Positions 18,578 through 28,600 of a stretch of DNA of 49,960 nt are shown here, one piece after another. Source of the DNA: Verrucomicrobiota bacterium (lineage in GTDB: Bacteria > Verrucomicrobiota > Verrucomicrobiia > Limisphaerales > JACDHS01); contig JACDHS010000018.1 of the NCBI GenBank assembly GCA_013820875.1, forward strand, positions 1-49,960, written 5' to 3'. Made by a program: the position numbers and the translations under genes. Under the pieces are notes generated by a model. That model was not told where the DNA came from and ran no database searches. It saw only the letters and a list, made by a program, of their open reading frames with translations. Every line of letters starts with the position of its first letter. Positions within the stretch are counted from its first letter, which is position 1.

Positions 18578-18907
18578 CGTCATTTTGCGCCCAAAATCAG
18601 CTTTTTGTTTTGAAGTCACTTGAGGCAAGGCGTCAGTGCCGGGATCTTAAAACCGGTTTTTCGGCAGTGGGAATGGAAGAAAAGGGGGCACCGTTTGTTA
18701 GGTGAAATCCATTGTCTCGCTCCGCTTCTCCCATTAGCCCAGATTAGCGGTACTGTTTTGGCGGTTTCGTAGCACTGTGACCCTGTGGTGAATCCGGTGA
18801 GAAACCTGGATTTGAAAAATTGGAGAGGCTGAACTACGGTTGCTTTCGCTGCGCCGCTTTGATTGGAGGCGCAACTCTACAAGACAATCAAAAGGGAAAG
18901 GGAATTT
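18578..18907. other. Intergenic stretch right of the array
   Basis: No gene is supported. The segment contains ATTAGCGG-type sequence near 18737, also seen at the ends of two genes in this window, and the presumed promoter of the PEBP gene. AAAGGGAAAGGGAATTT directly before 18908 is a good ribosome-binding site. Confidence 0.5.
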
Positions 18908-19366
18908 ATGGAAATTACGAGTCCGGCTTTTTCAGAGGGGGAAATGATCCCATCACAATACAGCCGCCAGGGAGGCGATAAAAGTCCGCCCCTGCACATT
19001 GAAGAAGTTCCTGAACGCACCAAGAGTTTGGCGCTGATCATGGACGATCCAGATGCTCCAGGCGGCACGTTCAACCATTGGATACTGTTCAACATCTCAC
19101 CCATGACCAAAGAGATCCGCGAAGACTCTCCGCCGGTGATGGCGACACAAGGGCGCAATGATTGGGGAGAAATCGGTTATGGCGGCCCGAAACCGCCTTC
19201 CGGTGAGCACCGGTATTTTTTCCGAATCTTCGCGTTGGATACGGTTTTTCCACTGGGACGCGGAGCCACCCGCGCAGATGTGGAGCGCGCCATTGAGAAT
19301 CATATGGTCGAAGAGGCGGAATTAATGGGCCGCTATGCCAGTGAACAAATGGCTGGGGCGAAGTGA
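18908..19366 (+). CDS. YbhB/YbcL-type PEBP-family protein
   Basis: 152 residues from the ATG at 18908, preceded by a strong purine-rich ribosome-binding site; an in-frame start at 18863 would add 15 residues without family similarity. Bacterial phosphatidylethanolamine-binding protein signature motifs are present: DDPDAPGG, FNHWILFNI, and YGGPKPPSGEHRYFFRIFALD in sequence, which line the anion-binding pocket of the fold. There is no signal peptide, so it is cytoplasmic. Family members bind anionic ligands or phospholipid head groups and in some cases inhibit kinases; the bacterial role is poorly defined. Monocistronic by spacing. Confidence 0.93.
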   Translation: MEITSPAFSEGEMIPSQYSRQGGDKSPPLHIEEVPERTKSLALIMDDPDAPGGTFNHWILFNISPMTKEIREDSPPVMATQGRNDWGEIGYGGPKPPSGEHRYFFRIFALDTVFPLGRGATRADVERAIENHMVEEAELMGRYASEQMAGAK

Positions 19367-19484
19367 TTCCCGCAAAACGCATCACGTAAAATGAAAGCAG
19401 CTTAACGGCTTCGAGGTTTTCCAAAAGGTCGGATCTGTGCCGTTTACCTTGGAAGGCGGGGGACTGAACACTAATACTTTGCTC

Positions 19485-19952
19485 CTACTCGCCGGGCCGT
19501 AGAAAGCCGTCCTTGCGCAGTTCATTGAGATCATCGGTTGAGAGAACGCGCAAGGCAGCCGGACGGTTCCGCTCAAACTTCTCGATCAATTCGTCGAGCA
19601 GTTCTGGATCTTCGGTGAAGCGCTTTTGTGCCATGTCGGAATGTGCATGGACGCACATCGTCACAACAAACAATGCGGAGCGATGCATCTCCTCGCCCCA
19701 GACCCGATGCGTTTCGATCCGGGCATCATCCGACAGTCCCGGATCCGCCATCGCGCGCGCCAGCAATTCGGCAAGCGACTGCCAGAGGGCGAGTCGTTCA
19801 TCGATCCCACCGAGTGGAAACTGGCGCAGAAAGCTTTCATGATCGCGCAGGTATTCGAGCATACTTTCGGCTTTCCATCGCAGCTCACGAATTGAGTCGT
19901 TCGGTTCCGGCGCAAACTTTGCCGCTCCTTCCATGCCAGGATAATCAATCAT
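19485..19952 (-). CDS. Hypothetical helical protein
   Basis: 155 residues, acidic and rich in Leu, Glu, Asp and Arg, predicted mainly helical from composition (for example LLDELIEKFERNRPAALRVL). There is no signal peptide, membrane segment or cysteine cluster, so it is cytoplasmic. I do not recognise the family. Three-base periodicity and the consistent composition favour a real gene over its antisense frames. It lies between the PEBP gene (convergent) and the PEP carboxykinase gene (same strand, 206 bp upstream). Confidence 0.6.
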   Translation of the reverse strand: MIDYPGMEGAAKFAPEPNDSIRELRWKAESMLEYLRDHESFLRQFPLGGIDERLALWQSLAELLARAMADPGLSDDARIETHRVWGEEMHRSALFVVTMCVHAHSDMAQKRFTEDPELLDELIEKFERNRPAALRVLSTDDLNELRKDGFLRPGE

Positions 19953-20148
19953 TAGAAGTCACGTTTGAGAAGATCGTGGATTGAAATCAATCATGCAACC
20001 ATCGGGGAATGTGCGGAATGAATCGTCTCCGGTGGGGCGGAGTCAACGTCCCAACTTTTGATTTGGAATTTCGGCACTGCTCTCTTCTGACGCTCTTCCG
20101 CTTCAAGCGACCTGCCCACTCAAATCCCGATGAAGCTGCGCTGCATGA

Positions 20149-20177
20149 TTAGCGTTCATCAGCGTTCATCAGCGGTT
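20149..20177. repeat. Short direct repeat forming the end of the PEP carboxykinase gene
   Basis: AGCGTTCATC occurs twice in tandem and is followed by AGCGG. On the minus strand it encodes the last residues, KTADER, and supplies the stop. A related sequence ends the sialidase gene at 39344 (KTAVNR), so this dispersed element contributes C-termini to unrelated genes. Confidence 0.6.
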
Positions 20178-23100
20178 TTCAAACTGCCGGATTCAGGCTG
20201 GACATTGAGATGGGCGGCGGGATCGGCTCCGAGACTGCCGCGCAACCATTTGGTGTAGCTCTTCTCCTGGACGATTTTTAACTGCGCCTTCGCATGGTCG
20301 AGCCGCGGCGCGATGCCGAGTCGCGTCGCTTCGCGCACATGACTGGCTTTGGCGAGAAATATTTCCAAATAGTCGATGTGCCGTTTCCACAACTGGATAT
20401 CGATCGCCTGCTTCTGTTGCAAACGCGCGGCATACCAATCGCTCTTGAGAAGGTTTTCGTGGGTGAACAGTTCGCGGAATTCGGGAGAGTTCAGGTGCAG
20501 TCCCTCGAACTGGTCGTCACGCATAATGTGCAGGAGAGCGCGGAGCGGCGGACAGGCCATTTCAATGCTGCCATCATTGAAGTAATGTTCGGCAACACGC
20601 CGTTGTGTGGCGATAATGTTATCCATGCCATCCGCGAATATGTCGCGGTCCTGGAGTTCGGGCTGGAGCATTCCTTCTGTGAAAACAATGTGCGGATGAC
20701 TCAGGATTCTGCCGAAGAACCGGTTGATAAATCGCTGGGTCACACGATAGCCGAGCCGACTGGCGAGAACCTTTTTTCCGTTCCATTCCGAGTCCTGGCA
20801 TTTTTCGAGGTAACCACCCTCAATCAGGAAGGCCGGGGAACGCTCTTTATCCGTCATGCGACTCCACACTTCCGGGACGAGCAAACTGATGTCGTGATCG
20901 ACGCGCGCATGCGGCCCCACGCAACCGGCAGCGGTAATGAATGCGTCGAACTCGCACAGGAGATAAGAAACGAGCGCGTTGTTCAGGTCGATGATCGGCG
21001 GCAGCGCGTTGAATGGACCTTTTGTCAGTGCGCCTTCAGAACCTGCACCTGTGGTGGAAGGCGATTTGCCGGTCATGCTGCAGATGAATTCCATGAACAA
21101 CTCCGGCAATTCCATGTAATGAATGGGATTAAAAACGGCGAGAGACCGAATACCGGCGGTGGCATCCGGCGGATTGTTACGTCGACCGGGCAGAATCGCT
21201 CGAACGGTCGTGATCAACGGTTCAGTCAACGGAATCTGACGCTGTAATCGTTCGCCAATTTCGGCGAGATGAACGGCCTGCGGATCCAGTAGATCGGGGC
21301 GGACCTGCAGGTAACGCGGATTCTTTGACGGCTTGCCTTCGATGAGTCTCGGATGGGCCGAGGAAACGAAGAACCTGGATTTCTCGTCGGCAGCGGCTTC
21401 CATGATCACCTGTTGCATCGGCGCGGTGAATTGGATGAATCCAATGGCGTCCTCCACAAGTTCCTTCGCGTGTTCGGCGGCAAGAGGTTCGTAGTTGGAG
21501 AAAAAGTTGTCGGCGCGGGTGAAGTCCTGTTCCGTCACTTTGTCGTACCCGCGATGAATGGCCTCGTCGGGACGCTGGAACAGGCGGTATTCGCAGTTCT
21601 GCACCACCTTGTACGAGCGCGCTTTGTTTTCGACATGAGATAATGCTTCGCCTGGAATGACGACCGATGCCGTAATGTCATCTTCCGCCTGCACTTTTCT
21701 TGCCGGATGAAAGTCTTTGCGCAACCCGAACACGCGCCACGAACCGTCTTCGGAGAAACCGACGCGCAGATAGTTCGTGATCAATTTGCGCCCGTTGCAT
21801 TTCAACTCGTAACCCGGCTGGCCATTAACCACGTCCACGCTGAAATGTTCGCGCCAGTGCTCGCCCCACTCGGCTTTGTAATACCGTTTTACGACGAAAA
21901 CGAGTTCCTTGATATGCTGCGGAATCGTTTCGAGCCAGGCATTGTAATCGTCGCAAAAGTCTTCGTTGTCAGGCGTGAGAAGCTTGACGACCGAACCCAG
22001 CGAACGTTCCGGGCTGAGAATCGCGCGGTGATCCTGGCCGCGACGATTCGGGTTTGCGTAACGATCGGCATAGTCGCGCTTCAAAAGTTCCGCCACGTAG
22101 TCGAAGTCGTTGTGAAAGTTAAACGTCACGACAGGCCCCTGGATGATGGCGTCGGAGATGGGTTTGGAAATCTCCGATTTGCCGCCGCCGGAAACGGTGC
22201 ATGGTTTGTGACAAAGCGTCGGCATACCGCGCGCGCCGATCAATCGCCAGGCGCGATCTCCAGGAGGTTTTTCCATCCGGATCCTGTAACCGGATGGCCG
22301 CACGTGAATCTTGTTTGCCAGCAGCTTGATGGATTGTTCCTTATCGCCGGTCTTCCACTTGACGGTCTGCCGGTAAAGATCGAACACGGAGTCTTCCGGG
22401 ACATAAAGGACGTTGGGGAACTTCTTGTCCACAGCGTAACCCTCAGGCTGCAGGTCGATGGTGTCCCCGAGGATTCTCAGGGTCTGCGCAAACGAGTGGC
22501 CGACGTTCGGTTCTTTCGAAGTGCCGCTGAAAGTCTCGCCGAGGTCGTAGGTCGGGAAGACGCGTGCGCCGCCCGCATGCTCTTCTTCAGCGAGGCCAAA
22601 CAGGTTCGCTGAATAACTGATCTGCGTTTTGACCTCCTTCTTGCAATAGCCGAAATAGTTGTCCGCGATAACCGTCACCATCACACCCCGCTGGTCGCGG
22701 CAGGTCACCTTGAAAGCAGTGCCGTTGTTGTAAAGTTCCTCCGGGGATTTCCAGCACATTCCATCGCGGCGCTGCCGTTCGGTGGCCGTATCCCAATGCG
22801 GCAGGCCGATGTCTTTTTTCCGAACACGAACCAGGTGCGGCGCAAGAATGACGCATCCGGTATGACCAACCCAGTGTTCGACATCCAGTCCGGCGTCATT
22901 GTGCGGCAGCAGCGGATCGCCGGCATTGCCGAAGATGCTTTCCACGAAATCGAGGTTGCTGACCAGGGTTCCCGGGGCGAAGAAACGTATCTCCATGGTT
23001 TTCTCCGGCACGAATCCTGGAACTTCCGGGCAGACGACCGGCCGCAACAAAAGTGAGACCATGCTCTTTGCCGGCTCTGGCTGGGACGCGGTAAAAGGAA

Positions 23101-23644
23101 GCCGCATCGATTCGTGGGGAGGATCGAGCGCGAGCAACAACAAGTTTGCAAAAGCAATTTTCGGAACTTCAGATTTATCATCGGGCACTGGCAACCCGCC
23201 TTCGGTGATATGAAAAACGCCCTGCGTCGTGCGACGATCACTCTGCGGATTGTGCAGCACTCCCTGCTTCACCTTGTAACTGGTCACGATGTCAGAAACA
23301 AATTCGTGACCGTCAGCGGGAATCGATAGCGTGCGCGCCAGTCCGTAGCGGTCCAGAATAAATGTTCGCGTCGGCAGGCGGACAGAAACGCCGGTAGCGG
23401 CCAGGTAGGAGTCAAGGAAATCCTGGATGCGCTGGTCGGCGGGGCAAAGATATTCGGAGAGCAAACGTTGTGCTTCGCGGTATTGAGCGAGGATCGCGGT
23501 GGAGATTCCGTCGAACGCCGACTCGCCGCGCAGATGGACGTTCGGCAACCCGAGCGCGGCCAGTTTGAGGTTTACATAACTTTCGAGGTATTCGTGCCGG
23601 GGTTTCCCGTCAATACTCAGGCCAATTTTTTCGGTCAGATCCAT
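20159..23644 (-). CDS. Diphosphate-type phosphoenolpyruvate carboxykinase
   Basis: 1161 residues from the ATG at 23644, where sequence resembling this family begins (MDLTEKIGLSIDGK); an in-frame start at 23785 would add a basic 47-residue stretch. It is far larger than ATP- or GTP-dependent PEPCK and matches, from memory, the PPi-dependent enzymes of Propionibacterium and Entamoeba (about 1100-1180 residues): IADNYFGYCKKEVKTQ near 325-340, HKPCTVSGGGKSEISK near 480-492, NYLRVGFSEDGSWRVF, ELPELFMEFICSMTGKSPSTTGAGSEGALTKGPF in sequence, and RVDHDISLLVPE. The reaction converts oxaloacetate plus diphosphate to PEP, phosphate and CO2, or runs in the anaplerotic direction. Cytoplasmic. The last residues come from a dispersed repeat. 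No metabolic partner gene is adjacent. Confidence 0.87.
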   Translation of the reverse strand: MDLTEKIGLSIDGKPRHEYLESYVNLKLAALGLPNVHLRGESAFDGISTAILAQYREAQRLLSEYLCPADQRIQDFLDSYLAATGVSVRLPTRTFILDRYGLARTLSIPADGHEFVSDIVTSYKVKQGVLHNPQSDRRTTQGVFHITEGGLPVPDDKSEVPKIAFANLLLLALDPPHESMRLPFTASQPEPAKSMVSLLLRPVVCPEVPGFVPEKTMEIRFFAPGTLVSNLDFVESIFGNAGDPLLPHNDAGLDVEHWVGHTGCVILAPHLVRVRKKDIGLPHWDTATERQRRDGMCWKSPEELYNNGTAFKVTCRDQRGVMVTVIADNYFGYCKKEVKTQISYSANLFGLAEEEHAGGARVFPTYDLGETFSGTSKEPNVGHSFAQTLRILGDTIDLQPEGYAVDKKFPNVLYVPEDSVFDLYRQTVKWKTGDKEQSIKLLANKIHVRPSGYRIRMEKPPGDRAWRLIGARGMPTLCHKPCTVSGGGKSEISKPISDAIIQGPVVTFNFHNDFDYVAELLKRDYADRYANPNRRGQDHRAILSPERSLGSVVKLLTPDNEDFCDDYNAWLETIPQHIKELVFVVKRYYKAEWGEHWREHFSVDVVNGQPGYELKCNGRKLITNYLRVGFSEDGSWRVFGLRKDFHPARKVQAEDDITASVVIPGEALSHVENKARSYKVVQNCEYRLFQRPDEAIHRGYDKVTEQDFTRADNFFSNYEPLAAEHAKELVEDAIGFIQFTAPMQQVIMEAAADEKSRFFVSSAHPRLIEGKPSKNPRYLQVRPDLLDPQAVHLAEIGERLQRQIPLTEPLITTVRAILPGRRNNPPDATAGIRSLAVFNPIHYMELPELFMEFICSMTGKSPSTTGAGSEGALTKGPFNALPPIIDLNNALVSYLLCEFDAFITAAGCVGPHARVDHDISLLVPEVWSRMTDKERSPAFLIEGGYLEKCQDSEWNGKKVLASRLGYRVTQRFINRFFGRILSHPHIVFTEGMLQPELQDRDIFADGMDNIIATQRRVAEHYFNDGSIEMACPPLRALLHIMRDDQFEGLHLNSPEFRELFTHENLLKSDWYAARLQQKQAIDIQLWKRHIDYLEIFLAKASHVREATRLGIAPRLDHAKAQLKIVQEKSYTKWLRGSLGADPAAHLNVQPESGSLKTADER

Positions 23645-23848
23645 AACAGTTGCACAACATTGTGAGCGGCCCCTGATTAGCAGCAAGATTTTTAACAATG
23701 AAGAACAGAGAGCCTCAACTGTCCCCTTGCTCCTTTTTTCCGGTTTTCCCGCTCGACATCTGCGTACGGGAAATGAAGATAGCACGCAACCTGGGATTGT
23801 TCACGGTGAAGGATCCAGTTACAACCAAACAACCTATCCAAACACCCT

Positions 23849-24373
23849 ATGGCACGCTGTAGCCATTGCTCTTCCATATTCTTCGGCGGCGTTCGTGAAG
23901 GCAACCAACGTTTCTGCAACACCAAATGTCAACAGGACAACGTATTGACGGTCATGTCGAATCAGATTCCGTCGGACATCGTGCGGCGAGACCTGATTGC
24001 CCTGCACCAGAGTAACTGCCCGCGTTGCGCTGGTCCCGGTCCCGTTGATCTGCACACGGCCTATTTCATCTGGTCATTCCTGGTTATCACACGTTGGTCC
24101 AGCAGTCCCAGGCTTTGCTGTCGTTCTTGTGGTCGCAAAGGACAAGTGGGCGGCATTCTCTTTTCGTTCTTCTTTGGTTGGTGGGGTTTTCCGTGGGGAA
24201 TCATCGGCACTCCCGTGCAAATATTCAAAAACATCGGAGGCATGTTCGGCGGTCCCAATCCCGCTGTTCCATCGAAGAACCTGGAACAAGTTGTTCGCAT
24301 CAGTCTCGCGAGCACAGCCATGGAACGAGGCATGCGCCCTCAACCCACGCCGCCGGTGATTGCGCAAAGGTGA
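23849..24373 (+). CDS. Zinc-ribbon membrane protein
   Basis: 174 residues. Cysteine pairs at C4/C7 and C23/C27, then C57/C60 (CPRC) and C91/C94 (CRSC), suggest two zinc-binding modules, the second split by a hydrophobic stretch (about 70-81). A strongly hydrophobic aromatic segment at about 101-125 (FSFFFGWWGFPWGIIG) is a likely membrane helix or helical hairpin. No enzymatic motif is visible. It is 12 bp upstream of the next membrane-protein gene, so the two probably form an operon. Function unknown. Confidence 0.75.
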   Translation: MARCSHCSSIFFGGVREGNQRFCNTKCQQDNVLTVMSNQIPSDIVRRDLIALHQSNCPRCAGPGPVDLHTAYFIWSFLVITRWSSSPRLCCRSCGRKGQVGGILFSFFFGWWGFPWGIIGTPVQIFKNIGGMFGGPNPAVPSKNLEQVVRISLASTAMERGMRPQPTPPVIAQR

Positions 24374-24385
24374 TTTACTTACTTC

Positions 24386-25450
24386 ATGAACAAACCGAAT
24401 CAACCCGGCGTGCTTCCGGTCAATCCAGTGGAGGCAACGTTGAAACCTTTTCCACAGCGAGCAGCAAAAATCTGCATTCTGCTTCCCCTGGTCATCGTTC
24501 TGTGGAACGCCGCATCGCGAGCCCTGGCTCCGCAGATCAGCTTTCTGTCCACCCCAAGCGGAGCGATTCTGTCCGCTGCACTTTGCCTGGTGATCACTGT
24601 CGCTGGATTGACTTTTGGGGTGATCGCACTGCTGGGAGTTCACCGTTTTGGACGCAAACAAATTCTTGGTCGCGCGCTCATTGGGATGACAATCAACGGC
24701 CTGCTACTCTCCATCCTGGTGACCAATTTCCTGGCTGGCCGGGCAAAAGCCCAGGCGCAATTGGATCAACTCGCCCAAACCCGGCAAGCGGTGCAGGATC
24801 TTAGAGAGGGGATCAAGAACGATACCTCTCCCAACGCCACCTCCACCCATATGGAAAAGCTCCAGAAACAGGTGGAAACCGCTGCGGATAAAACAACCGG
24901 ACCGGAGAGCGCGATAATGCGGGCGAATGCTGTATTCCTCAAGCAGATGCAAGAGACGTCGCGCACATTTGAAGATGCTTCACAACGTTTTGAACCCGAG
25001 GAGATTCTCAATTTAGCTTCTTCCACGACCCGGGAAGCTCTCGTCGCCAAGCGAACTGCCACTCAGGATTACATCGATGCAAACGTCGGCTTGCGCGCCT
25101 TCCTTGAAGGTGGCATAGAAATTTTCCGCGCCGAATTGGTCAAACAAAAACTGGCGCCGAAAGATATTGAACTGGCGACTGCGTCGTTACACAAAGGGTT
25201 CGGCGATAAACTTCCACTGCTGTTTCGTGTTCGCGATAGCATTACTGATTATGCAAGTGCGCTTCTTGCGGTTGTGAATCTGCTCGAAGAAAACCTGGGG
25301 AAATGGAGTTACGATGAGGCCACCGAGGAGTTCGAAACCGAAGACGAAATCCTGAGAGCGAAATACATCAGCCTCCTCGAAAAGATTGATGTCGCAGCGG
25401 ACGAACAGAACGCCGCGGAAGAACTTCGTCAGGAAATGTTATCGCGGTAG
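24386..25450 (+). CDS. Three-helix membrane protein with coiled coil
   Basis: 354 residues. Hydrophobic segments at about 26-47, 60-85 and 96-118 are probable transmembrane helices; the middle ones resemble the two-helix membrane domain of many small bacterial proteins (DUF4190-like, uncertain). Residues about 120-350 are soluble, charged and helical with coiled-coil character (QAQLDQLAQTRQAVQDL). No signal peptide is seen and the family is not recognised. It follows the zinc-ribbon gene by 12 bp with the same orientation, so a shared membrane complex is a reasonable inference. Function unknown. Confidence 0.75.
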   Translation: MNKPNQPGVLPVNPVEATLKPFPQRAAKICILLPLVIVLWNAASRALAPQISFLSTPSGAILSAALCLVITVAGLTFGVIALLGVHRFGRKQILGRALIGMTINGLLLSILVTNFLAGRAKAQAQLDQLAQTRQAVQDLREGIKNDTSPNATSTHMEKLQKQVETAADKTTGPESAIMRANAVFLKQMQETSRTFEDASQRFEPEEILNLASSTTREALVAKRTATQDYIDANVGLRAFLEGGIEIFRAELVKQKLAPKDIELATASLHKGFGDKLPLLFRVRDSITDYASALLAVVNLLEENLGKWSYDEATEEFETEDEILRAKYISLLEKIDVAADEQNAAEELRQEMLSR

Positions 25451-25548
25451 GCGTCGGTTTTCATAACGGATTCGATTGGAATGCGTCGTCGCTTGCGGCG
25501 CTCTGATCTTAAAGCGTAGCGCAACCCTGCCCTATCCTCTCCGAGTCT

Positions 25549-25566
25549 AGCCCCGTTTTTGGGGCT
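25549..25566. terminator. Possible terminator hairpin
   Basis: AGCCCC (25549-25554) and GGGGCT (25561-25566) pair around a GTTTTT loop, about 100 bp after the membrane-protein stop. The stem is short and no T-run follows, so the terminator assignment is tentative. Confidence 0.4.
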
Positions 25567-25607
25567 GGTCAGAGAGGTGATCGCATGTAGAATCGGTCGT
25601 TATTCCT

Positions 25608-28600
25608 ATGTCAAAACGATTTCTTCCTCCCTCGAAACCGTCGGCCGGTATTTTTTCAATCTCACTGCGGCGTTTGCGCTCAAACTTCGGCATGGCGACC
25701 ATGTTATCTGTGCTTGTTTGCGCAGGCGCATCGGACGCACCAAGTCAACAGCAACGCGCACTGGGGCTCGACGTCTCCGCATGGCAGGGCAACATTTCGC
25801 AGACCACCTGGAATAACATCCTGAATGTTGAGAATCGCCAGTTCGTTTTTCTTCGCTCCAGTCGCGGGGGAACCACCGGCTATTACAACCAGAGCGACGC
25901 CAGCAACTCGCAGGGGCTTAATACTCTTTCTCAGCGCTACGACGATCCTTATTTCGTGCAGAACATCAACCGCGCCACCACCGCGGGCATTTTGAGCGGA
26001 TCGTATCATTTCTCCCGGCCGGACATTATTGAAACAACGCTGAACTCCGATGGCATTGCCAACACAGGCGCGGATGAAGCGGATCACATGATCGAAATGG
26101 CCGGTGCCTGGATGCGTCCGGGTTACCTGTTGCCGGTGCATGACTTGGAGGCTGGTCTGAGCCAAAGGAGTTCAAGCCAGCTCTCACAGTTCTGTGTGGA
26201 TTTCTCCGACCGCGTGTACCAGGTAATGGGCATCCGCCCATTACTTTACATCAATCAGAGCTATGCCAATTACGTCAACTCGACGCTACCGCCAGTGCAT
26301 CCAGAGTTCTGGATTGCGCGCTATGCGAATCAAACAGACCCTGATTCTATTGACGTGCAGAATGGGCATCCGCCACCATCCCCTTCTACAGCGAACGTTT
26401 ACGGCAAGTGGAATCCGAACCACACGGTTGCCAATCCTTATCCTGACGGGCACCCGTGGACAATTTGGCAGTACGCCAGCACCGTCCGATTGCAGAGCTT
26501 CAACAACGGCAGCAGCAATCTCGACGGCAACGTGGCGCACGGCGGCACCGAATTCATCAAGGACTTACTTGTCCCGGCAGTTTGGATGAATGACAGCAGC
26601 GGCCAATGGACCACACAATTCAACTGGAACAGCGGGCAAACCCCGGTCGCGCCGGTCACCGGCCCAGGACAGGTAGCACCGATTGGAATACAAACTTTGC
26701 CGACTCCGCGCCTGCCGACGATGAACGACACTGTTGTCCTTGACCGCCCTAATGCCGACATCACTGTGACACTTGCCTCCGGCGCGCAAAATATCCGCAA
26801 ACTCTACGTCCGCGAGAGTCTCGCTATCACCGGTGGCTCGCTTAACATTAACTACGTGCCGTCCTGGGATTCGACTCCGATTTCCGCACAGTTCTCAGCC
26901 CCGGTCACACTTGGCGGCGCGGCCTCGGTAAGCGTCCACACCTTGCAGGTCGATGCCGCGCGAACATTTACCGTTGGCGGTGGCAGCACTCTTCAGTTCA
27001 GCGGAATCAACCTGATGCCGGGCAGCACGCCGGCAAAGATCACCCTGAACGGAAATGTGAATTTCGAAGCTTTGTCGAATGGCACGAACACCATTTCAAA
27101 CGGATCCGGTGCGGGCAACTCGGGCAGGATTGATCTCAGTGGCGGAAATCGCACCATTGGCATCGCAGGTGGTGCGGATTTATCGGTTGCCGTTCCCATC
27201 GAGAATGGCGCGATCACCAAGAACGGCATTGGAACAATGCGCGTCACCAGCGCCAACACCTACAGCGGCGGAACGACTGTCTCTGGCGGAAAACTTTTTG
27301 TAAACAACACCAGCGGCTCGGGCACGGGCAGCGGCGGGGTGACGGTGAGCGGCGGAATTCTCGGGGGGACTGGGACGATCTCAGGGGCAACCGTCGTCAG
27401 CAGCGGAGGAACAGTTGCACCGGGAACCAGCATCGGCACACTGACGGTCGGCAGTTCCACCTGGGCAGGCAACGGCAGCTACGAATGGGAAATCAAAGAC
27501 GTTTCCGCCGGTGACGGCATCGGCTGGGATAAACTCATGGTAAACGGCACGCTCGATGTGACCGCGACACCTGCTTCCAAGTTCGCTATCGATGTCACTT
27601 CCCTGACGCAATCGGATGCCCGGGGCCAGGTTTATAACTTTAATAATGCACAGTCTTATTCCTGGGTTATTGCCGAGGCGTCCGGCGGCATTTTGAATTT
27701 CGCGCCGGAAAAATTTCAGATCGTCACAGCTAATTTCGATAACAGTCTCGGCAGTGGCATTTTCACCATCACTCAGAGTGGCAACACGATTCGGCTCAAC
27801 TTCGGACCCGCTGGCCCTCCGGTCATCATGACAGAGCCACAAAGCCAAAGCGTTGCGCTGAACAGCGACGCCACATTTTCTGTCGCTGTTTCCGGAGCTG
27901 CTCCGCTGTTTTACCAATGGCGTTTTGAAGGAACGAACGTATTGCTGGCGACGGCGAGCATTTACACCCGTTCGAATGTTCAACTGAGCGATGCCGGTGG
28001 TTATTCCGTTGTGGCCTGGAATGCCCTGGGAAGCGCCACCAGCGGTGTGGCCAACCTGACAGTCATTTTACCGCCGTCCATTAATTCCCAGCCGGCGAGC
28101 ATCACCAACAACACCGGCACGACCGCCATCTTTTCGGTAGATACATCGGGAACGAGCCCTTCACACCAATGGCGAATGAACGGCAACGTGTTGAACAACG
28201 GCGGCAATGTGTCCGGCGCAACATCGCCGACGCTCACCCTTTCTTCTGTCTCCGCATTGGACGAAGCTGGCTACTCGGTGGTTGTCAGCAACAGCGCCGG
28301 GTCTGTCACAAGCGCCGTCGCCACACTGACAGTGGCGCAACCGCCAACCCTTTTGACGCAACCACAATCGCAAACTCGCTCGGCTGGCGAGAACGCTGCC
28401 TTCAGTATTGTGGCAAGCGGTTTCCAGCCGATGTCTTTTCAATGGCGCTGGAACGGTGACCCGATTGCAGGGGCCACGGATTCCACCTACACGCGTTCTT
28501 CCGTGCAGCTATCGGACGCGGGCAATTATTCCGTTGTGATCAGTAATTCCGTCGGAACTGTGACCAGTTCGAATGGAGGGCTCGCCGTGATTCCAACAGA

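Noticed and set aside
18053-18628. Long open frames on both strands through the 42-bp array with 14-residue repeats (QKGFFDCPQTLRRS type)
   Set aside because: 42 is a multiple of three, so several frames stay open automatically. The minus-strand frame also runs about 350 bp antisense into pheT. No start signal favours any of them.
20294-22612. Large plus-strand open frames opposite the PEP carboxykinase gene
   Set aside because: Antisense shadows of a strongly supported gene with recognised motifs.
23645-23785. N-terminal extension of the PEP carboxykinase
   Set aside because: The 47 extra residues are basic and unlike the family. The ATG at 23644 gives the usual start and length.
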